Source: Bifidobacterium anseris | Lineage (GTDB): Bacteria; Actinomycetota; Actinomycetes; Actinomycetales; Bifidobacteriaceae | Direction: 5' to 3' | Assembly (NCBI RefSeq): GCF_002860345.1 | Contig: NZ_NMYC01000001.1 | Location: 434,001-498,000 of the forward strand | Length of the DNA: 64,000 nt | Shown: one piece after another, positions 28,391 to 36,725 of the stretch | Layout: every line of letters begins with the position of its first letter | Numbering within the stretch: position 1 is the first letter of the stretch | Made by a program: the position numbers and the translations under genes | Notes under the pieces: generated by a model | Seen by the model: only the letters and a program-made list of their open reading frames with translations | Told to the model about the DNA's origin: nothing | Databases searched by the model: none

Positions 28391-29014
28391 CTACAGCTGC
28401 GCCGCGCGCAGCGCATGCCGCGACACGATGACGGACACGGCGAGCACCGCCGCGACCAGCGCGGTGCCGATGCCGTACAGCGTCCATGACGGCATGGAGA
28501 CGATGGCCGCGAGCAATCCGTCGGTGCCGATGTCAAGCGACACGGCGAGCACGACGAGCGTGAAGACGACCGCGAGGATGCACACGCGGGCGATCTGCGC
28601 GCGGTCGCGGAAGATGATGTTCACCGGGATCTCAATCGAAACAGTCAGCACGGTGAGCAGCGTCGCACATGCGACAACCATCGCCGACTGTGCGACGGAC
28701 TGCCGATGGATTACGGCGCTGAGCGCCTGCAGCACGAACGCGAGCAGACAGGACGGGACGATCGAGACGAGGTACTTCTCCGCCACGTACTGCTCTCTGC
28801 TGAACGGCATCGAGAACAACATGCGCCGTATCGGGGCGCTCAAATCGTTGCGAATCATGTTCCCGCACACCGTGGCGAGCAGCATCGGCATCAGCAGCAC
28901 GCCCGTGACGTACATGTCCGAGACGGTGTAGAACACGCACAGCGCCAACGCCACGAGCAGGAACGCCCGGTTCTTGCCCATCGCAATCACATCCCTTGCC
29001 AGCAGTCCTCTCAT
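28391..29014 (-). CDS. ABC-2 type transporter permease
   Basis: A 207-residue membrane protein with about six hydrophobic segments and the conserved early loop RNDLSAPIRRMLFSMPFSREQYVAEKY seen in small ABC-2 permeases of GntR(YtrA)-linked operons. Its ATG overlaps the ATPase stop by 4 bp. With the ATPase and the GntR regulator it forms a three-gene export system; substrates of such systems include cell-wall antibiotics and peptides, but nothing here identifies one. Confidence 0.83.
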   Translation of the reverse strand: MRGLLARDVIAMGKNRAFLLVALALCVFYTVSDMYVTGVLLMPMLLATVCGNMIRNDLSAPIRRMLFSMPFSREQYVAEKYLVSIVPSCLLAFVLQALSAVIHRQSVAQSAMVVACATLLTVLTVSIEIPVNIIFRDRAQIARVCILAVVFTLVVLAVSLDIGTDGLLAAIVSMPSWTLYGIGTALVAAVLAVSVIVSRHALRAAQL

Positions 29015-29928
29015 GAGCGGCTCCTTTCCCTGATCGTCTCGTCGGTCTCCTGATCCATCGGCGCGTGTTCCGACTCCCCGGCCATCGTCATGACGGTGAT
29101 GAGCCCGTCGATGTCGCCTCGCGCGATCTGGACGCCGGGCATGTTCTCCTCGTAGTAGCGGCGTTCGTCGGTGAGCGCATGGACAGCGCCGTGCATGCGC
29201 GCGCTTGCGAGGATGTGCGAGCGGTCCATCGTCGCCGCCTGCCCGTCGGTGAGGATGAGCGTCGCGTAGTCGTCACGCAGACGGTCGATCGTCTCGTGCA
29301 GGCAGATATGTCCGCGGTCGATGAGGTAGAAGTCGTCGCACAGTGATTCGATGTCCTTCGCGTTGTGCGAGCTGACGAGGATCGCGCGTCCCGGCGTCTC
29401 CATGTATGCGCGCAGCAGGTCGAGCAGCTCGCCGCGCGCGACGACGTCGAGTCCGGCCGTCGGCTCGTCGAGGATGAGGACCTCGGGGCGATGCGACATC
29501 GCGATGATCGTTCTGAACTTCGCGGCCATGCCGGTGGAGAAGTCGCCCATCGTCTTGTTCGTCGGCAGCCCGAAACGTTCGAGCAGCACTCGGCACAGTG
29601 TCGCGTCGAAGTCGGGATAGAAGGCCGCTTGCTGTTTGATGACGTCCTCGCCGGTGAACACGGCGTCGAAGGACGCCTCGGCGAGCACGGCGCCGACGCG
29701 TCGCTTGACGGCGTTCGGCAGTCTTGTGACGTCGGCGCCGAGGAGCGTGCCCGATCCGCCGTCCGGCGCGACAAGCCCGAGGATGATCCGGAACGCCGTC
29801 GTCTTACCCGATCCGTTGACGCCCACAAGCGCGGTGATGGCGTCCTTCGGCACCCGCATCGTCACATCGAGCGTGAAATCGCCGTAGCGTTTGCGTACAT
29901 TGTCGAGCGCGATCGCGTCGTCGTTCAT
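29011..29928 (-). CDS. ABC transporter ATP-binding protein
   Basis: A 305-residue ATPase: Walker A GVNGSGKTT, a signature altered to FSTGMAAKF in place of LSGGQ (common in ABC-2 exporters), Walker B VLILDEPTAGLD, and His switch SSHNAKD. The C-terminal ~80 residues are an added domain typical of YtrB/BcrA-like ATPases. It overlaps the GntR gene start-to-stop (ATGA at 29925-29928) and the permease, so the three are translated together. Confidence 0.88.
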   Translation of the reverse strand: MNDDAIALDNVRKRYGDFTLDVTMRVPKDAITALVGVNGSGKTTAFRIILGLVAPDGGSGTLLGADVTRLPNAVKRRVGAVLAEASFDAVFTGEDVIKQQAAFYPDFDATLCRVLLERFGLPTNKTMGDFSTGMAAKFRTIIAMSHRPEVLILDEPTAGLDVVARGELLDLLRAYMETPGRAILVSSHNAKDIESLCDDFYLIDRGHICLHETIDRLRDDYATLILTDGQAATMDRSHILASARMHGAVHALTDERRYYEENMPGVQIARGDIDGLITVMTMAGESEHAPMDQETDETIRERSRS

Positions 29929-30338
29929 CGCCCTTCCCCTTTCGTATCTGCAGTCTCGTCGTCCGTCTCTTCGAGCAGCATCGTGACGAGTTCCATGATT
30001 TCCCCGTCGGACAGCCGCAGCCTGCGCGCTTTGGCTATCGCCTGCGCGAATTCCTCCTCCACCTGACGGTTGAGCTCCTCGGCCACGATGTTCGGCGAGA
30101 CCTCGGCGACGAAGGTGCCCTTGCCCTGCACGGTGACGACGAGACCCTCCTGTTCGAGCACGTCGTACGCCTTCTTCGCGGTAAGCGCCGAGATAGCGCA
30201 TTGCCGCGCGAGGGCGCGCACCGAGGGCAGCGCGTCGCCTGCCTTGAGGTCGCCTGTTTTGATGAGCGCGCGGATGCGGTCCACGATCTGCTCGTAGATC
30301 GGCGTCATCGAGGCGGCGTTGATGACGATGTCCATCAT
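29925..30338 (-). CDS. GntR-family (YtrA-type) transcription regulator
   Basis: A 137-residue regulator: winged helix first (PIYEQIVDRIRALIKTGDLKAGDALPSVRALARQ... GKGTFV) and a short C-terminal helical tail of ~45 residues instead of a large ligand domain, which marks the YtrA subfamily. GGGAGGA lies ~9 bp before the ATG pair at 30338/30335. It leads the ABC transporter operon and probably represses it through the AT-rich palindrome at 30385-30417. Confidence 0.9.
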   Translation of the reverse strand: MMDIVINAASMTPIYEQIVDRIRALIKTGDLKAGDALPSVRALARQCAISALTAKKAYDVLEQEGLVVTVQGKGTFVAEVSPNIVAEELNRQVEEEFAQAIAKARRLRLSDGEIMELVTMLLEETDDETADTKGEGR

Positions 30339-30384
30339 GTCTTCGTCCTCCCGTCGTCATCGGTCGTGGCGTATGCCATAACCA

Positions 30385-30417
30385 AGTGTATAACACCATA
30401 TAACAGTACAATACACT
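30385..30417 (-). promoter_or_regulatory. Probable GntR operator and promoter
   Basis: AGTGTAT (30385-30391) and ATACACT (30411-30417) form a perfect 7-bp inverted repeat spaced by 19 bp inside an AT-rich tract, 47 bp upstream of the GntR gene. The TGTATA/TATACA-rich character matches YtrA-type operators, and TTGTAC plus TATAC-like hexamers suggest an overlapping promoter. Confidence 0.6.
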
Positions 30418-30783
30418 ATATGTCGGTCTGGCGTCGGATGCCATAGCGGCGTGTCGCCATGCGGAACCTCATGCAAGGCGGCGTACGGCGGCATGCCCAT
30501 GCCGGGTGCGCTACTGCACGACGCCGCTTCGCGCGCCGCGCAGATACCAGATTGGCCCATGCACACGGCATGGGTCAATCTGAAAGATCCCGGATGCCCA
30601 ACGGGACGGCGACGATGTCCTGCACCCACTGATAAACACAATCGGCATCTATGTTCGTTCTGATGCTTCATTCTGAACATAGATGCCGTCAATGTTCAGA
30701 ATTGCCCCTCATTCTGGACATTGGGCCTGTTGGTGTTCGGGTTGATGGCAGCAAAAACCCAACGGCTTCCGTACCGCACGGGA
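30418..30783. other. Gene-free stretch with several inverted repeats
   Basis: No supported gene lies here. Three stem-loops are visible: 30548-30562 with 30568-30582 (15 bp, one G-T pair); GGCATCTATGTTC at 30644-30656 with its complement at 30675-30687; and AATGTTCAGAAT at 30691-30702 with ATTCTGGACATT at 30711-30722 (11 of 12). They may be terminators, a remnant of a small mobile repeat, or regulatory. The end abuts the PIN toxin stop. Confidence 0.5.
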
Positions 30784-31350
30784 TCAGCAAGACTCGTGCA
30801 GTGTTTCCAACAAAGGCAATAAACTATTTGCAAAATTCGGTAGCGCGCTCCTGCTGAGCATATTCGCATAATCTACAGGAGTTTGCGGATATAAACGGTT
30901 GCTCAGCAGTGCCGCATAACATGCCCGGCTGACCCTTCCGGGATCCAGATCGAGCGCATCCTGCAAGAAGTCATCAGGATGCTTCAGTTCAACACCGACA
31001 GCTTGAACCGACTGCAACGGGAAATCCTTGAGATTGAAGGTCACCAATGTTTCCGCAGGTGAATAGGCGGTTGCAGCCAACACATGTCGGTCTTTAGCGT
31101 CACAGGTCATATCTTCAATCAAAGAGTCATAACCGGTCACCGTCGCATCGGGGAAGGCAGAGCACATGGCATCTATGCGCTTCTTGGCTCTCCCCTCCCC
31201 GATACGCAGAGCGAGATTTCGCTCCAGCTCTTCCAGTACACCACTGGACCAATATGGCACGAACAATAGTTCCTCGGCCAACCGTAGAATCACATCGTTC
31301 ACTATTTCGCCATATAAGGTGCAGGTGTCGAAAAAGACGGGAAATCCCAT
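30784..31350 (-). CDS. PIN-domain protein, probable toxin
   Basis: A 188-residue protein: FFDTCTLYGE near the start places the first PIN acidic residue, CDAKDRHVLAAT gives the central conserved Asp pair, and LVTFNLKDFP the last strand, so the RNase-type active site looks complete. PIN toxins cut RNA. It begins 16 bp after the helix-turn-helix gene, the usual antitoxin-toxin order. Its lower GC content than neighbouring core genes suggests transfer. Confidence 0.82.
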   Translation of the reverse strand: MGFPVFFDTCTLYGEIVNDVILRLAEELLFVPYWSSGVLEELERNLALRIGEGRAKKRIDAMCSAFPDATVTGYDSLIEDMTCDAKDRHVLAATAYSPAETLVTFNLKDFPLQSVQAVGVELKHPDDFLQDALDLDPGRVSRACYAALLSNRLYPQTPVDYANMLSRSALPNFANSLLPLLETLHESC

Positions 31351-31366
31351 GCTTCGCCGTCTCCTC

Positions 31367-31897
31367 TCAATGTCGGATCAACGGATTGTCAAGGGTGAGC
31401 GATGGGTCTTCATCAGCGGCCAGCTCATCGAACATGGCGATATGCTCTTGATGCCTCTGCGCCGCATACTTCTGCAGATCATCCAGCATGACACGACGAT
31501 GACGGCCAACCTTGGTGAAAGGAATATGGTCATCTTCAAGCAACTTCACCAACGTGGGACGAGAGACACCCAATAGATCGGCAGCCTCCTGAGTTGTGAG
31601 CTGGGTGTCATACTCGACCATATAAACGGCCTTTCCTCCCGACAGCAGCTCAGCGACACGCAACAAAATCCGTGCAAGTTCGGGCGTCAGGGGACGGTCT
31701 TCCTCGCCGGGGATCTTGAGCAGCGGGACAGGAAAATCAGGATGGGCGGCGATATCCTCAAAATCACGATTCGTAGAATCACCCAATGAACGCGATTGGG
31801 AAAGAGCCTCGCCGACATCGCGTGTCCTGCGCCGCGCCTCGGGTTCGGTCGGAGGCATGTAAGCCACACCACCTTGCGACATACTACGTTTGGCCAT
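31367..31897 (-). CDS. Excisionase-type HTH protein, probable antitoxin
   Basis: A 176-residue protein with a MerR/excisionase-like DNA-binding region at ~residues 92-140 (LTTQEAADLLGVSRPTLVKLLEDDHIPFTKVGRHRRV), the HTH_17 type found in antitoxins of PIN toxins. The N-terminal half is hydrophilic and variable; the acidic C-terminus (DELAADEDPSLTLDNPLIRH) likely wraps the toxin. AAGGAG lies 8 bp before the ATG at 31897. The direct repeat CGAATAT in the 115-bp upstream region could be its own operator. Confidence 0.82.
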   Translation of the reverse strand: MAKRSMSQGGVAYMPPTEPEARRRTRDVGEALSQSRSLGDSTNRDFEDIAAHPDFPVPLLKIPGEEDRPLTPELARILLRVAELLSGGKAVYMVEYDTQLTTQEAADLLGVSRPTLVKLLEDDHIPFTKVGRHRRVMLDDLQKYAAQRHQEHIAMFDELAADEDPSLTLDNPLIRH

Positions 31898-32642
31898 TAT
31901 TGAACTCCTTCCCGTGACGCTGCAGCGAATGCATCTACTTGAGCTTCTAACATCTAGCCCTATCAGTCTAGCAGGATATTCGCAATATTCGAAAAACGCC
32001 GGCGTGGCCATCTCATAACCAACACAACAGCCGATTCTTCCCTTCTGCCGTACCCCACGCTGAGGCAGGGCAATTTCTTGAAAGATGGCGAGTATCAGCT
32101 TTAGCGCGCATCGGAATCATGCAACTTTCGCTGCCGCTACTTGGCCATACGAGAGAGAACACCCCCTCAGGCAGATACGGCGGAAGACACTCACGTCGTT
32201 CCGGACGTGCGCAGTCCGAGTTGCCGCTGTTACCCGAACCGTTACCGACGAAGATCCGCCGGAACATCGAAAATCCGTGGTTGCCGATCACGATCACCTT
32301 CGCGTTGTTGCCGCCCGTACCGTGCTCTGTGGCCGACCGTTTCAGTCGTTCGTGTACGCCCCCGTTCTCCTCCGGTCGGACGGTTCTGTCATGATCGTCG
32401 CCGCCGCACGGGCCTTCATCTGCTTTTGTAGGTTCCGCTGCGCCGTCCGCATCGACTCCTCGCGAAGTTCCTCCAACCGGGGTGAATTGTCCAGTCCGGG
32501 AATTGTCATCATTCTCATCATATGTTTCATTCAAGCGGTTCGACAGGCAGCGTTGTGATCGGATCTGCTTTCCGTCTGCAACAAGTCTCCGTGTCTGCCG
32601 CTGTGCGAGGTTGCGCGTGCGGGAACACCATGAGGGGACGGA
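31898..32642. other. Region without a convincing gene
   Basis: Apart from the antitoxin promoter region (to ~32012), I find no well-supported gene. Several short open frames overlap on both strands. The most protein-like is 32342-32530 on the minus strand (62 codons, helical and charged: RLEELREESMRTAQRNLQKQ), but it has no ribosome site and is directly preceded by an in-frame stop. The stretch may be decayed coding sequence. Confidence 0.4.
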
Positions 32643-33623
32643 TTAGCGTTCATATGTATCAGTTGTGCTAGTGCATAGTGAGCCGCATCCGTGTCCGCCG
32701 CTGATGGGTCCGCCGCCGGTATTGGGCTTGGACGGCTGTGCCGGAGCGGCCGGCTGTGCGGGTTGTGCGGGCGCCGTATACGTCTGCTGCGGGGCGTACG
32801 TCTGCTGGGGCGCCGTGTAGGTCGGCGTGTACGACTGCTGCGGAACGACGTACTGCTGCTGCGTCTGCGCCTGCGCCGCCGCCTGCGCTTCGGCTTCCTT
32901 GCGTGCCTTCTCCTCGGCCGCCTTCCTGTCCGCATCGGTCTTGGCTTTGACGGACGCGTCCACCTTGCCCATGAGCGTCTTGAGCTGTTTGGCCTGTTCG
33001 TTCATCGCCTCCGTGTCCTTGCCGTCCTTGGTTTTGGCGGCTTTGTCGATCAGGGTTTTGAGTTCCTTGCGGGTCTTGTCGTCCTTGACCTTGCCGTCCG
33101 TCGCCTTGTGCTTCTCCTGCGCGGCAGTGAGCTGCTTGGACAGGGCGTCCTTGGCGTCCTTCAACGTCTTGGCGTCATGCGACTCGTTGACCGCGTTCAC
33201 GGCCTTCGACAGGTCGGCGGTGTGCGCCTCATACCATGCGGCGTTCTTGTCGATGCGCGCCGTCGCCTCGCGCAGCGCGTCCACACCCTCAACGTTGCAT
33301 GCGGCCAGATCGGGGGCCTCCTCCTTGTAGGTTTTGGCGAGCGTGGTGACGACTGCGGCGTCCTCGACCTGCTTGTCGGTGATCTTCACGGCCTCGGCCG
33401 CATCCTTGTCGTGCAGCGTATCGTACTTGTTGCGCGCCACCCGCAATGTTTCGCTCGACTGGGCGCACGCCTCCTTCACCTCCGCCAACTGCACGGACGC
33501 GGAATGCTGGTAGATGGCGACCGCACCGCCCGTAGCCAGGGCGGCGACCAGCAGCGCCGAGACTCCGATGATGATCCGCCTTCTCTTCTTCGGATCGGTG
33601 GTGGTTTTCGTGTCGTCGTTCAT
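32643..33623 (-). CDS. Membrane-anchored, coiled-coil surface protein with a Pro/Gln/Tyr-rich tail
   Basis: A 326-residue protein: short basic cytoplasmic start (DPKKRRRI), one transmembrane segment (~17-38), then a long extracellular helical region rich in Lys, Ala, Glu and Asp (coiled coil, ~45-245), a low-complexity tail (~250-300) with repeated YTAPQQTYAPQQTY units, and a GGHGCGSLC end with two Cys. No catalytic motif is seen. The layout suggests a protein spanning part of the cell wall. No good ribosome site was needed to decide the start; MNDDTK fits the membrane topology. Confidence 0.72.
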   Translation of the reverse strand: MNDDTKTTTDPKKRRRIIIGVSALLVAALATGGAVAIYQHSASVQLAEVKEACAQSSETLRVARNKYDTLHDKDAAEAVKITDKQVEDAAVVTTLAKTYKEEAPDLAACNVEGVDALREATARIDKNAAWYEAHTADLSKAVNAVNESHDAKTLKDAKDALSKQLTAAQEKHKATDGKVKDDKTRKELKTLIDKAAKTKDGKDTEAMNEQAKQLKTLMGKVDASVKAKTDADRKAAEEKARKEAEAQAAAQAQTQQQYVVPQQSYTPTYTAPQQTYAPQQTYTAPAQPAQPAAPAQPSKPNTGGGPISGGHGCGSLCTSTTDTYER

Positions 33624-33987
33624 GATACTTCCCCTCAGCCGTTGGTGTTCATTGTCTCACGGCTCATGCCTTCCGGCATGGCGCGTGTCCGATCGGCCGT
33701 GTCGGCGGCCCACATGTGGCAGGTGAGCGCGTCTTTTTTTCAGTTCCGTCGTCTCCGGCATGTGCAGGCGGCGCAGGTCGAAGCCATGCTCGCAGATCAC
33801 ATGCCATTCCTCACCGCGACACGCCGAAACACAGGGAGGCGCGTCCAACCCGGAACGATCCCGGGTGCCTTGGTACCCGAAATCACGTATCCGGTTTCCG
33901 AAACCACGCACGCACCACCTCTGGACGCACACCCGGGCGACACGCCTGACACGTCGACCCATCCCAACGGACACGCCGAAACAGAAA
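33624..33987. other. Gene-free stretch before the tRNA cluster
   Basis: No supported gene. It should hold the promoter of the coiled-coil protein gene (minus strand). A T7 run is at 33734-33740 without a clear stem before it. Short open frames on both strands lack coding character. Confidence 0.4.
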
Positions 33988-34012
33988 AGCCTCCGACATG
34001 CCGTCGGAGGCT
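33988..34012 (-). terminator. Terminator of the tRNA cluster
   Basis: AGCCTCCGAC pairs with GTCGGAGGCT (10 bp, 5-nt loop), followed on the minus strand by TTTCTGTTTC. It lies 8 bp past the last tRNA (Val-CAC), a textbook intrinsic terminator. Confidence 0.88.
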
Positions 34013-34020
34013 CATATGAG

Positions 34021-34093
34021 TGGGTGATGTAGGAATCGAACCTACGACCCCTTCCGTGTGAAGGAAGTGCGCTAGCCGCTGCGCCAATCACCC
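34021..34093 (-). tRNA. tRNA-Val (anticodon CAC)
   Basis: A 73-nt cloverleaf on the minus strand: acceptor GGGTGAT with ATCACCC, anticodon stem CTTCC/GGAAG with loop TTCACAC giving CAC, T-loop GGTTCGATTCC. CCA not encoded. Last of four tRNAs in one transcript. Confidence 0.96.
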
Positions 34094-34124
34094 GCTGTTC
34101 AGTTATGGCCGATTGTTCGGCTCG

Positions 34125-34196
34125 TGGGCGATACAAGATTCGAACTTGTGACCCCTTCCGTGTCAGGGAAGTGCGCTACCACTGCGCCAACCGCCC
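34125..34196 (-). tRNA. tRNA-Val (anticodon GAC)
   Basis: A 72-nt cloverleaf on the minus strand: acceptor GGGCGGT with ATCGCCC, anticodon loop CTGACAC giving GAC, T-loop AGTTCGAATCT. CCA not encoded. Its anticodon arm is nearly the same as that of the CAC isoacceptor beside it, suggesting duplication. Confidence 0.96.
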
Positions 34197-34226
34197 GGTC
34201 GGCCTGAATGATCGCTCATCCATGCG

Positions 34227-34297
34227 AGGTGGGTACGAGAGTCGAACTCGTCTATACGGCTTTGCAGGCCGCTGCCTAACCGCTTGGCTAACCCACC
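34227..34297 (-). tRNA. tRNA-Cys (anticodon GCA)
   Basis: A 71-nt cloverleaf on the minus strand: acceptor GGTGGGT with ACCCACC (U discriminator, as required for CysRS), anticodon loop CTGCAAA giving GCA. CCA not encoded. Confidence 0.96.
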
Positions 34298-34327
34298 GAC
34301 AAGGTCGTCAGACTCATCGGACCTTAG

Positions 34328-34400
34328 AGCGGACAACGGGACTCGAACCCGCGGTCTCGACCTTGGCAAGGTCGCGCTTTACCAACTAAGCTATGTCCGC
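34328..34400 (-). tRNA. tRNA-Gly (anticodon GCC), copy 2
   Basis: Identical over all 73 nt to the tRNA at 18988-19060 and in the same orientation. First gene of the Gly-Cys-Val-Val cluster. The 275 bp upstream (to 34675) carry its promoter and that of the divergent PAC2 gene; nothing else is recognised there. Confidence 0.97.
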
Positions 34401-34675
34401 GTGTGTTTCCGGCGGCGTTTGCGCTGCCTGAGCACGATTGACTACCTTAAACGACGCCGTCGTGATTCGCAACATCACGGCGTGTCGCCTGCCATGAAGC
34501 CCTTTTCGGCGGTGCGGGACGATCCTCGCGGATCACAGTGCGGGACGCCGGCCGCATCCGCCGCCGTCGCGGACCTACAATGTGCCTCCAACGCTCGGGT
34601 ACGCCGTGCGCCGAAGTGTCAGCCCGAGGCTAATTTTCACGATTCCCAAACAAACCGAGGTCTAAAGTAAAAATC

Positions 34676-35509
34676 ATGTACGGACAGAGACCCAGAGTGA
34701 AATACATCATGGTCGCGGCATTCGACGGTTGGAACGATGTCGGTCAGAGCGCGACGAACGTCGTGCGCCATCTGGTCTCCAAATTCCACGCACTCGAAGT
34801 CGGCCACATCAGCCGCGACGGCTACTACGACTATCAGACGGCCCGCCCGATACAATGCGTCATCCAGGGCACGCGCTGCATCCTGTGGCCGCAGACCGCG
34901 TTCTACGACATCACAATCGACGATTCGCTGCACATCCTCGCCCAGCTCGGCCCCGAACCGAACTACCACTGGATGGAATACTGCAAGGAAAGCCTGCACT
35001 TCGCGCAGCAGTACGACGTGCACAGCATCATCACGCTCGGATCGATGCTCGCCGAATGCCCGCATACGCGTCCGCTGCCGATGGACGTGAGTGTCGACGG
35101 CGAGCAGACCGATCCGGACAACGAATACAACGGCCCGATCGGCATCCCCCATCTGCTCGACGCGCTCGCAATCGAGGAAGGCTACGAGACGACGGCCATC
35201 TGGGTGTCGCTGCCGCAGTACCTCGGCTCCGACTCGTGTCCGCAGGCCACGCTGCAGCTGCTCGACGAGCTCTCGAAGGTCATCGGCTTCAAGCTCGACG
35301 CGAAGGACCTCGAGAACAAGGCCGCGCAGTGGCGTTCGCACTGCGACATCGTGGTGCGCAACAACGCCGATCTCGCGCAGTACGTCGACCAGCTCGAGCA
35401 TGACGCCGACATGCGCCAGCATGCGAAGGACATCACGACGGCCGGCGCGCCCGCCGTCGAGCAACTCGTGCATGAGGCCGAGGCCTATCTGCGCGACCAA
35501 CAGCTGTAG
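34676..35509 (+). CDS. PAC2-family protein
   Basis: A 277-residue cytoplasmic protein. The start VKYIMVAAFDGWNDVGQSATNVVRHL and the VHSIITLGSMLAECPHTRP block match the PAC2 (proteasome assembly chaperone 2-like) family, widespread in Actinobacteria and of unproven role where no proteasome exists. The ribosome site before ATG 34676 is weak; an ATG at 34709 would cut into the conserved start. It is a single gene ending in the palindromic terminator at 35592. Confidence 0.88.
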   Translation: MYGQRPRVKYIMVAAFDGWNDVGQSATNVVRHLVSKFHALEVGHISRDGYYDYQTARPIQCVIQGTRCILWPQTAFYDITIDDSLHILAQLGPEPNYHWMEYCKESLHFAQQYDVHSIITLGSMLAECPHTRPLPMDVSVDGEQTDPDNEYNGPIGIPHLLDALAIEEGYETTAIWVSLPQYLGSDSCPQATLQLLDELSKVIGFKLDAKDLENKAAQWRSHCDIVVRNNADLAQYVDQLEHDADMRQHAKDITTAGAPAVEQLVHEAEAYLRDQQL

Positions 35510-35591
35510 CCATCGCAGACGTCTCCGATACGGACGGTGACGAATTCACCTGATGTTCATCGACGCCTTCTGACGGCGGTTGATTCGACAT

Positions 35592-35643
35592 CGATATGCT
35601 TCGGCCCCGCGCAGGGATCCCTGCGCGGGGCCGAAGCATATCG
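35592..35643. terminator. 52-bp perfect palindrome, bidirectional terminator
   Basis: Two 26-bp arms join at 35617/35618 with no unpaired centre (a GGATCC core). It lies between the convergent PAC2 and uppP genes, 82 and 16 bp from their stops, so it can end transcription from both sides. Confidence 0.85.
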
Positions 35644-35659
35644 CGACTCAGTGTCGCCG

Positions 35660-36550
35660 TCAGGCGTTGCCGCCGAGCGGCGCGCCCTCGAGCGGCTGCA
35701 GCACACCGGTGAGCAGCAGGATGGCGACGACGACGGCGAGCACGATGCGGTAAATCGCGAACGCCTTGTAGGAGAACGTCGACACGAACTTGAGGAAGCC
35801 GATGATGACGATGTAGCCGACGACGAAGGCGACGATGGTCGCCGCGATCGTCGCACCCCAGCCCGGGAACATCGGATCGGCGGCCGCTCCCCCGTTGATC
35901 GCCTTGGCGGCCTCGAGGATGCCGGCGCCGAACACGGCCGGGATCGCCATCAGGAACGCGCAGCGCACCGCGGCCTCGCGCGTGTAGCCCATCGCACGGC
36001 CGAACGTGATTGTGCCGCCCGAACGCGAAACGCCCGGGATGAGCGCGAGCATCTGTCCGATGCCGTAGAGGATCGAATCCTTCGTCGTCATGTCGTCGAT
36101 CGTCTTGACCTGCGGGGCGCGGTCGTCGACGATCCACAGGATGATGCCGAAGATCAGCAGCATCGCGGCCGTGATCCACAGGTTGCGCAGCGTGCTTTCG
36201 ATCGCGTCCTGGAACAGCAGGCCGGCGACGACGATCGGAATCGTCGCGATGATGATGTACCAGCCGAGACGCGCGTCCTTGTTGCCCGCGCCCATGCGAT
36301 GCCGCCAGTCGGAGCCGTGCTTGCCGGCGAGGCACAGGCACCAGTTCTTGAGGATGTTCCAGATGTCATGGCGGAAATACAGCAGCACGGCGAGCTCGGT
36401 GCCGATCTGGATGATCGCCGTGAACGCGGCACCCGGATCCTGCCCGAGCATGAGGTCGCCGATGATGCGAATGTGCGCGCTCGACGAGACCGGAAGGTAT
36501 TCGGTCAGCGCCTGCACGAGTCCCAGGAATATTGCTTGGAAGAAGTTCAT
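35660..36550 (-). CDS. uppP: Undecaprenyl-diphosphatase
   Basis: Recycles the peptidoglycan lipid carrier by removing a phosphate from undecaprenyl diphosphate in the membrane; confers bacitracin tolerance. The protein has 296 residues and about eight membrane segments. Both family motifs are seen: GLVQALTEYLPVSSSAH near the N-terminus (acidic residue and SSS) and the PGVSRSGGTI loop with the catalytic Arg. It is a single gene, divergent from the fructosamine kinase-like gene. Confidence 0.96.
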   Translation of the reverse strand: MNFFQAIFLGLVQALTEYLPVSSSAHIRIIGDLMLGQDPGAAFTAIIQIGTELAVLLYFRHDIWNILKNWCLCLAGKHGSDWRHRMGAGNKDARLGWYIIIATIPIVVAGLLFQDAIESTLRNLWITAAMLLIFGIILWIVDDRAPQVKTIDDMTTKDSILYGIGQMLALIPGVSRSGGTITFGRAMGYTREAAVRCAFLMAIPAVFGAGILEAAKAINGGAAADPMFPGWGATIAATIVAFVVGYIVIIGFLKFVSTFSYKAFAIYRIVLAVVVAILLLTGVLQPLEGAPLGGNA

Positions 36551-36725
36551 GGACCCTCGTTGAGATAGATGGATGAGTGGATTGACTTCGTGTTCACTGT
36601 ACCGCTACCCGTCCCGACGCCTACACGCACGATACCGCGCAGGCCCTAGGATGGGCACCGGGGACGCGGGGCACCCATCGCCCGCCCCGACAACGCGCAA
36701 CGGCGAACAGCGAAAGGAGCCGACG

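Noticed and set aside
32013-32534. Open frame of 173 codons on the minus strand
   Set aside because: Starts with TTG without a ribosome site, composition unlike a folded protein, and overlaps other equally weak frames; kept only as a gene-free region.
18758-34020. Prophage or integrative element
   Set aside because: No integrase, transposase, phage structural or replication gene was found between the two tRNA-Gly copies; only the duplicated tRNA suggests an island.
33657-34136. Open frame of 159 codons running through the Val tRNA genes
   Set aside because: Overlaps two clear tRNA genes and their terminator; no coding character.
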